A DNA stretch of 64,000 nt, taken from positions 1-64,000 of the forward strand of contig SJOL01007269.1 of assembly GCA_004794785.1 (NCBI GenBank), in the 5' to 3' direction. Position numbers and translations under genes: made by a program. Under the pieces are notes generated by a model, which was not told the origin of the DNA, did no database searches, and worked only from the letters and a program-made list of their open reading frames with translations. This stretch comes from Opisthorchis felineus (lineage: Eukaryota > Platyhelminthes > Trematoda > Opisthorchiida > Opisthorchiidae). Positions 45,201 to 54,200 of the stretch are shown here, in pieces; the first letter of the stretch is position 1; each line of letters opens with the position of its first letter.

Positions 45201-48200
45201 CGTCCTTCTCAGTCCCAGGACTGCTGTCTGTCCGGGCGTATGCTGATACGACTAATAAACATCGTTTACCGCGCCGACCTGCATTGATGTTAATTGAGCC
45301 AGACAGCCGCACAGCGCAAAGACGACTGTTTACTGGGACCCAGTTCAGTAAGGCACTTTCAGCCTTGGGGCTGAGTGCAACTCCCACACTGTAGACACCA
45401 CGAGCCATTGCGTCAAGATCACCGGACACCCGAAGAGTGAACTGTGGAACATCTGAGCTCGTCCTAAGCGGCTTGAGGTGCATGACCGAAGTGGGATCCT
45501 GCATGCGTGTTTCGGAAACACAACATACATCGACAGATAGGGAAAGCAAGGTTTTAACAAAAAATGCCTGGTGCCCAATTCGACATAGAGTACGGACGTT
45601 AAAGGCTGCAGTGTAGATCAGATGTTTTGAGGTTAGAAGGTGATTATTTTGGTTTATTTTTTCTGGGCGATGGTCTAGACACGGAACAGTGAAATAGGGG
45701 ACTGGCAGATTAGTTGACCGCATTGCATCGTTCGATGGGTGAGGTGTTGTAGAGGAAGACCGGTGATTGAAGAGCTGCAAGGGTGAATGATGATGATGAA
45801 GCGGATGTAGTTGAAATACCCCATCTCGAGCCTTTGACTCAAAAGTCTGACCCACAAGGCAGTGAGAGTATGTCGGGTTTCGTTCGTGGACCCTGTCCCT
45901 AGCCTCCGACTCGAAAGTCTGACCCGCGAGGCAGCGGTTGTTGGGGTTCTTTTGAGGGACCATTCCTGGAGCCAACGACTTGATAGTCTGACCCACTTGG
46001 CTGTGGAGGGCGGTCTGTCCCGAGGAAGCAGGGACCAAGACATTACTGCCTCATTTCTAGTGCAGCTGCACAAAGTAGGTGCATTTTGAACAGTACCAGA
46101 CTCTGTTTTTAAAAGTCTTTCGACCGTACTGAATAATGCGCTGGTGGTCACGGTAAACCGTTGAACGATCGGAGTATGCGGTTTTTAGGGCGGACCTTTT
46201 CTAACCCGTCCTTCCTCGGGGAAAGGACGAAAGCATCGCTGCATCCATAATTATGGACATGCTGGCCGCCATGGAAGCACCTTACTACCTCCTGTCGTCC
46301 TACCGCAGAGGGCAGTACGACTTTACCTCCAGACTGCCTCGTAATACGATTACTCGCAGTACGCAGACTGCTTGGTCTTCGTCGGGCTGCTCCCCGTTGG
46401 CCTTTCTGACATGGTTGAACCTTTAGGAACTGAGTTCCAGCCAGTATAGCCCGCAAGATCATTGTAGCACAGAAGCACGACCATTACTACAAGTGACAAC
46501 CTTAGGTCCGGTCTACGGGTGAATGGTTAGTAGTATACGACTAGCTTGTATCTAGCTAGAATCTTTCAACCATGGGTCCAGTTGCAGCTTCCCGTCGAGT
46601 GACAACTTCTGAGAGTAGGGTTCGTATGACTGACTTGCAGGATATTTTTCCTTCAGAGCGGAGTAATAACTCTTGTTGTCTCAAGCCACCAAAATGTGAT
46701 ATTTTAATGGAGCGCTGCAACGTTTGAGATCACAAGAACCGCATTGGTCGATAGGGCGTAGGTAGACATTACGATCTGTGGCACTGATATGATTCACCGT
46801 ATCTTACTTGACTGTACGAAGATTTGCCGTTGTGTTTAGCGGTCAGTGTGTTGAAATATTGGTAACTCGCGTGTGTTTACTGGTGGGTGATCAGATGGCC
46901 GTTGATCTGTTCGCTGAGCCTGGCAATTGGCCTGCAAATATTTCGTGTCCAGTCGAGAAGACATCGTCATTGGGCATTTAAGTGCTTAAAGAGGAAGTAG
47001 CCGCTCAACTGCGCACTGACGATGTCTCCTCAACTGGGGACGAAACATTTGCAAGCCAATTGCCAGGCTCGAGGAACAGATTAACGGCCGTCTGATCCGA
47101 TGGCTTCAGACAAGAAGCTTCTCAGCGTCATATGGCTGATGGTCGTTAGGGAAATTGTTCTCTGGGTGTTCTTCTGGGGTCTCGAAGTTTTTCAATGTCG
47201 GGTAGACAACCACAGGCTGGACAAACGATCGCAGCCAGGCTTTGCTTCGCTTGACTATGTTAGTTTTCTGTTTTCTAGCACCCCAGCTCTATCAGGTCGC
47301 TCTCCAGACACAAACAACTTGCAGCATTGGACGGGACTCGTCTGTCTGCGTCCACAACCGATTCGCTCAGCAATTGAAATAGTATTTCTGACGGTCCTGC
47401 CAAACTTGTGTACGTCATACTGTACGAACTTCGACCTAATCCTTCAGGTGAGCACCACCGCACTGGCCGATGAATCGTATTTACAATTGATTCGACCGTC
47501 TCACTGGCGACGTCGGCATACTGACCAAGGCTTTTTCTGCACATTTCCATCCACTGACACGAAATTTGTCATGAAAATTCCCAAGATTCGACTTCTCCTG
47601 CACACTGCTTTAGGTTGGCTTGTAGCTAATTTATCCAAATTAGTCGAAAAAAAGAATCACCGTGGATATCCTTTGGACATGTAGTTATCATGTCATGGAT
47701 AGAACGAATTTGGCTCGGGAATCTATCACTCCGAACCGAACGGATGCTCAACTCTTGCTACGGTCGGGTTCGAGATACCTCAGTGGTTAAGACGCCAACT
47801 TGCGGACCAGAAGGTCCTCAGCACCTCGACTGCTCCTCTCTAGGATTGGGCAACCTGGCAGTATCCCGGTCCTTATGGCTGCCTTCGTTGGGATGGCAGG
47901 TAGGCACCGAAAGGGTGCTACAGTTGAAGGACCACTTCTTACTATGGTCTAGTAAACTTGCTGCTAATGTTGGCATCTACGGATTTTCATTTCTTTTTAA
48001 AGTGCACTGATTCACAAGTGAATCTCTCGGATAGCCTGTATGCTACCAATTCTGCTGACTAGCGTCAGCACGGTATCTCATGTGGGAGACTTTTTCTACA
48101 ATCTTGGCGCATCTAATATCACTATCGGTGTGATTTCCTCCGGAGCCGAGTTCTTCCGTTTTACGTAGTCGGCGTTTTCATGTTGTCTTCCTCATTCTCT

Positions 48201-51200
48201 TGACCACTCGTAGCTTATCACGGCTTCTACTGATTAAACTGTTCGGATTACCTCAAACTGCCTCTTCCACTCTGTTGTTCCTTTGCATTTTATCTCAGGC
48301 TTCAACTGTAAGACGATCTTGAGTTGTGCTTTTCTCTCTTCTGAACTCCAATTTTTCCGTTGGTCAACCTTCAAAGTGGTACACCGTCCGACGAAGTTTA
48401 TTGTTGTCAGCATTATCAGGCTTTGCCTCATTTCCAAATTTTATCGATTAGTTTCGGGGCCCCAATTCGACTGACCCACAATACTGCAAAGTAAAGTTGA
48501 TTTAGATTAACCCAAATCACAAATATAAGGACACTGATATGCTCAACTCACTTCCTGCAATTTCTCAAGGTGCGCATCCCTCGAAGAAGCTCTTCTGGTA
48601 GAATTATCCCTGGGAGTTCTTTGTTTGGAGGCGGAAGATGGTGAGTAGGAACGTGAGGCACCATCACCCACATTTCCTCCAACATGTTCATTATCCTCTC
48701 TAGCATAACGTCTATCTACAACCTGAAGGCAAGACATGAATAGGTTTCATTCACTCGAAACCTACTGCTTTCTCGGATCGGATTTTGACAAGTCTTTGAA
48801 CGTACCTCTTCACAGGGCGTGATTCTGCCATCTGTCTTTCCAAGGCGCTCAAGGAGATCTTTGAGCGATTTTTCCGCCTGATCAGCACGCTTTTTCTGAG
48901 CCCGGGCAGCACGTTTTAAAGCCTCTTTTGTTTCACTCAGCTGTGCGACTGTTGCAACAGAACTCTCCAGCCGTGTTTGTAACGTAGCACGTTCTTCTGC
49001 CAGACGACACTCCAAACCGCGTACTTGAGTGGATAGTCTTGATAGTGGAATATAAAAGTGGAATTGACTAAAGAAGCACATTACTCACAAGGCTTCTGAA
49101 TATCACGAACCAGGGACTCGATTGGATTCAGTTGATTCTCCGGTCAAAGCCAAACTAGTGATTTTTACAAATTATTTGAGTTTACGATCGAAAAATAGTT
49201 GTGGGTACATATGAAAACAATACATTAGTTCGGAATCGATTTTTACCCTTCATTTTCCAGTATGTTGCAAGGCGTCCGTCTATTATATCCGAACAGGCAT
49301 TGTATTCATCCACAGTACAACACCAGTAGGGAAGGGCATTCCATATCATCAGCTTGTAATTTTACGCCCCTTGTTTAACTGACCCATCCAGATAACCTGT
49401 CCAATCTGAAGCAGTAGGGTCTCAGGCTGAGAATACATGTCGACTATTGCTCCAAGTTTATCTGTTAGAAAGACGTACTCGCCTCAGTACTAATTCTCCA
49501 TCTTTGTCCTGAATCAAGTTGAATTCGCAATTAAATTTTTCAAGGTGTTCAGCGAGAAATTTTTTGACTGTATGTGATGGCATTTTTGAGGGAAATCAGT
49601 ATACAGCAGGTGACTTCTCATGTATTGTTAGATAACAGCTTCGACCTATCATCTAGTCCTAGTGAATGACTCATATTTGCTCAAAGGTGATGATACTCTC
49701 AAGCCATCTGAAAAGCATCGTTCTAAGTTTTTTTCCTACTGCATTCATGTTCATAGATGTGATAAACTATACGCACTACTTGTAACAACAGGACCTTGGA
49801 ATATCGGGAAAGAAAAGGCTGTAGATTTGTAGTGTAATATCAGGAGGTTGACCTGTGTGTTTCGTCCACCGTGGTGCAATGCACCTTCGTTTGTGCCAGG
49901 TTTCATTTTGCATGGTCCATTCGACGGATCACAAAATAGCCCACTTTGTACCCAATATTGTATCACTTAATGAACAAATCACCACTCAGACTGCGTATTC
50001 GCCTCACTTCGGTACAATCAACTTTGCCACTAGAACGTCCAGCTGTCCGTTCGTTTTCTCACTGCCGCCCACTTTTAGTCGCTGATTTCTCTGTGCACAT
50101 GCAATCTTCCGTCTTAGGGAACGGACTTGCCATAGTGGATTGCTTCCAGACGAAACAATACTACCTTCGGTCATGGTCGTCGTCAGCTGATTTTCACTGA
50201 TCATAATACTCCTAATGTCTCCTGATTAAACACAGCGATGATTTCAGTTTAGGTTGATCATAGGGTTGAGAGTAGAGTGCTTAGATCCACTGAAAATGGT
50301 GGCAAAACATAAGATAGTCACCACAGATAAATCCTTCACTACAAAGTGCTTTTTTTAGGTAAGGTGTACACTTAGTTTCTTACCGATTACATTCGGATTC
50401 ACGTTGGCGTAGTTCGCGCTGCAAATGGGCCCGAACTGTCTCCAGTGATTCAGTAACGGACGTGAATCTTGCACTTTCGTTCTGTTGCGAACCCAATCGC
50501 TTCTGTGTTTCTTCCAGTTCGACGGCTATGTGGGAAGGTAGGTATAGGTATCATTGGGCGCGATGTTCACATTTAAAACAACGTTGTACAACTCCGTTGG
50601 TCAAATGTGTAAAACCCACTCACTTGTTCTATCCAGTGATTCTTTCAGACGATGAATTTCCGACTGCATTGCGTTCTCGCGACTTGAGACATTTTGCAGT
50701 TTGTGGGTCAAAAATCGTTCCTGTTGTTGCTTGACACTGGATGCCCACCGACACAGTTCACGGCCTGCTCGAACAGCAACTTCTCCATGGAGAACCAGGT
50801 CATCTTTTGGCTGATTTAGGCGATTCATATCACGGGTTGTCACTTGTCTACCCTCAGCCATTATCTAAAAGCCAAAGCGTATAGAGTTATGTTTGCTGCT
50901 GCTTCAACCCACTTAGTTTGACAAAAAAGTATGTGAGCGACGCTTCGAACGGGTCACATTGTTCGTAATGCAGTACTCATAAGGTTGCTGAAAATTCTTC
51001 GATAGCCCACGACCGGTTTCGCCCTTCTTGGGGCTCATCAGGCAGGCGCAGTCCCCGAGTTTCCGTCAACCTTATGTTCTACTTGAACCCAAATTGGACT
51101 GATTTCGACAAATACACTCATTTGCAAATCAATTTGGTTTTCACGGGAGACTCAAGTGAGTCTCTCGTTTATGATGTTCTTCAACTGAATGTGCTGCACA

Positions 51201-54200
51201 CAGGCCGCCTCATGTTTCAGTTGGTACGATATTCGAGATATCGCAGTATATTTTCATGAAGGAAACTACTCACAAGGTTGCTGAAAACTCTTCGACAGCC
51301 CACGACCGGTTTCGCCCTTCTTGGGGCTCATCAGGTAGGCGCAGTCCCCGAGTTTCCGTCAACCTTATGTTCTACTTGAACCCAAATTGGACTGATTTCG
51401 ACAAATACACTCATTTGCAAATCAATTTGGTTTTCACGGGAGACTCAAGTGAGTCTCTCGTTTATGATGTTCTTCAACTGAATGTGCTGCACACAGGCCG
51501 CCTCATGTTTCAGTTGGTACGATATTCGAGATATCGCAGTATATTTTCATGAAGGAAACTACTCACAAGGTTGCTGAAAACTCTTCGACAGCCCACGACC
51601 GGTTTCGCCCTTCTTGGGGCTCATCAGGTAGGCGCAGTCCCCGAGTTTCCGTCAACCTTATGTTCTACTTGAACCCAAATTGGACTGATTTCGACAAATA
51701 CACTCATTTGCAAATCAATTTGGTTTTCACGGGAGACTCAAGTGAGTCTCTCGTTTATGATGTTCTTCAACTGAATGTGCTGCACACAGGCCGCCTCATG
51801 TTTCAGTTGGTACGATATTCGAGATATCGCAGTATATTTTCATGAAGGAAACTACTCACAAGGTTGCTGAAAACTCTTCGACAGCCCACGACCGGTTTCG
51901 CCCTTCTTGGGGCTCATCAGGTAGGCGCAGTCCCCGAGTTTCCGTCAACCTTATGTTCTACTTGAACCCAAATTGGACTGATTTCGACAAATACACTCAT
52001 TTGCAAATCAATTTGGTTTTCACGGGAGACTCAAGTGAGTCTCTCGTTTATGATGTTCTTCAACTGAATGTGCTGCACACAGGCCGCCTCATGTTTCAGT
52101 TGGTACGATATTCGAGATATCGCAGTATATTTTCATGAAGGAAACTACTCACAAGGTTGCTGAAAACTCTTCGACAGCCCACGACCGGTTTCGCCCTTCT
52201 TGGGGCTCATCAGGTAGGCGCAGTCCCCGAGTTTCCGTCAACCTTATGTTCTACTTGAACCCAAATTGGACTGATTTCGACAAATACACTCATTTGCAAA
52301 TCAATTTGGTTTTCACGGGAGACTCAAGTGAGTCTCTCGTTTATGATGTTCTTCAACTGAATGTGCTGCACACAGGCCGCCTCATGTTTCAGTTGGTACG
52401 ATATTCGAGATATCGCAGTATATTTTCATGAAGGAAACTACTCACAAGGTTGCTGAAAACTCTTCGACAGCCCACGACCGGTTTCGCCCTTCTTGGGGCT
52501 CATCAGGTAGGCGCAGTCCCCGAGTTTCCGTCAACCTTATGTTCTACTTGAACCCAAATTGGACTGATTTCGACAAATACACTCATTTGCAAATCAATTT
52601 GGTTTTCACGGGAGACTCAAGTGAGTCTCTCGTTTATGATGTTCTTCAACTGAATGTGCTGCACACAGGCCGCCTCATGTTTCAGTTGGTACGATATTCG
52701 AGATATCGCAGTATATTTTCATGAAGGAAACTACTCACAAGGTTGCTGAAAACTCTTCGACAGCCCACGACCGGTTTCGCCCTTCTTGGGGCTCATCAGG
52801 TAGGCGCAGTCCCCGAGTTTCCGTCAACCTTATGTTCTACTTGAACCCAAATTGGACTGATTTCGACAAATACACTCATTTGCAAATCAATTTGGTTTTC
52901 ACGGGAGACTCAAGTGAGTCTCTCGTTTATGATGTTCTTCAACTGAATGTGCTGCACACAGGCCGCCTCATGTTTCAGTTGGTACGATATTCGAGATATC
53001 GCAGTATATTTTCATGAAGGAAACTACTCACAAGGTTGCTGAAAACTCTTCGACAGCCCACGACCGGTTTCGCCCTTCTTGGGGCTCATCAGGTAGGCGC
53101 AGTCCCCGAGTTTCCGTCAACCTTATGTTCTACTTGAACCCAAATTGGACTGATTTCGACAAATACACTCATTTGCAAATCAATTTGGTTTTCACGGGAG
53201 ACTCAAGTGAGTCTCTCGTTTATGATGTTCTTCAACTGAATGTGCTGCACACAGGCCGCCTCATGTTTCAGTTGGTACGATATTCGAGATATCGCAGTAT
53301 ATTTTCATGAAGGAAACTACTCACAAGGTTGCTGAAAACTCTTCGACAGCCCACGACCGGTTTCGCCCTTCTTGGGGCTCATCAGGTAGGCGCAGTCCCC
53401 GAGTTTCCGTCAACCTTATGTTCTACTTGAACCCAAATTGGACTGATTTCGACAAATACACTCATTTGCAAATCAATTTGGTTTTCACGGGAGACTCAAG
53501 TGAGTCTCTCGTTTATGATGTTCTTCAACTGAATGTGCTGCACACAGGCCGCCTCATGTTTCAGTTGGTACGATATTCGAGATATCGCAGTATATTTTCA
53601 TGAAGGAAACTACTCACAAGGTTGCTGAAAACTCTTCGACAGCCCACGACCGGTTTCGCCCTTCTTGGGGCTCATCAGGTAGGCGCAGTCCCCGAGTTTC
53701 CGTCAATCTTATGTTCTACATTGTTCCCATTGTTCTTGCTTCTGTTTTGTGAAGGGCGAGGCTACTTGGCCTAGCGCTTTTGATGATCAGGTGTATCTTG
53801 AAGACGATTTTACTGGGTGTTTGGCGTACAGATATATTTCCATGTTGGGAATATAAAATCCGGCCATTAGGGTTTATTACAGAAACATGCATAAATAGGA
53901 TACTGCTTATGCAATCATACCGTGATGAGTCTGCTTACCTCATCGAGGTACTGTTCCACGCTACGAGCTGCTCTGGCAACGTGTGCAATCGCATTCTCCA
54001 CGTCATTCGCCCATTGTTCCATCACGCTTGTGGTCCACAGAGCCCCGTCTTCCATCCCATCGAGGTCTATATTTTCAGTGTTGTGACTACGTTTCTGTGA
54101 GAGTTCCCCAGCAAATCTTACTGGTCTCGACTCCCTCACAGGTTCCATCGACTGTCGTGACGCACAAAGCCTTCGATCATTTTCTGGTAATTCGTCTCTC

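Larger units (their letters stand above)
43811..46480 (-). mobile_element. RTE-like non-LTR retrotransposon, copy B, with RT domain deleted
   Basis: Order on the minus strand: 5' UTR-like block (46480-46150), three ~70-base repeats (about 46010-45800), APE-type endonuclease (45600-44850), linker (44690-44510), C-terminal post-RT block (44469-44239), 3' end to about 43811. The reverse transcriptase fingers and palm, including the AFD and YADD motifs, should lie between linker and C-terminal block and are entirely missing: a linker ending [15 protein letters not shown] passes directly into [14 protein letters not shown]. The same junction occurs in copy A, so the deletion predates the duplication. 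It is non-autonomous and sits in an intron of the coiled-coil gene, same strand. Confidence 0.88.
50965..53717 (-). repeat. tandem array of 293-bp hammerhead-bearing units (9.4 copies)
   Basis: Exact 293-base periodicity: copies of AAGGTTGCTG begin at 50981, 51274, 51567, 51860, 52153, 52446, 52739, 53032, 53325 and 53618. Units 2-9 look identical; unit 1 has three substitutions (50995, 51003, 51043) and the last partial unit one (53707). The array begins and ends at a ribozyme, so nine bodies lie between ten ribozymes. It is flanked by a 9-bp direct repeat ACATTGTTC (50956-50964 and 53718-53726; its first two bases coincide with unit sequence on the right). It occupies about 90% of the 3074-base intron 50865-53938 of the coiled-coil gene. 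Chained 98-codon plus-strand frames are a by-product of the period. Confidence 0.97.

Noticed and set aside
47100..47684. 194-codon plus frame as a gene
   Set aside because: No domain, an overlapping minus frame of similar quality, and a start immediately after the foldback; the evidence is insufficient.
51074..53603. Nine plus-strand frames (98 codons in full units), linked by overlapping ATGA, as a repeated protein family
   Set aside because: They are on the strand opposite the ribozymes, arise automatically from the 293-base period (shifting frame by one each unit), and have no start context or domain. The same interval is explained by the hammerhead array.
50965..53717. CRISPR array or ordinary satellite
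   Set aside because: Units are contiguous and identical with no spacers, the genome is eukaryotic, and each unit carries a hammerhead core.
50965..53717. Long terminal repeats of an LTR retrotransposon or Penelope pLTR with coding core
   Set aside because: There is no RT, integrase or GIY-YIG frame between units and the unit is only 293 bp. A non-autonomous origin from such an element remains possible.
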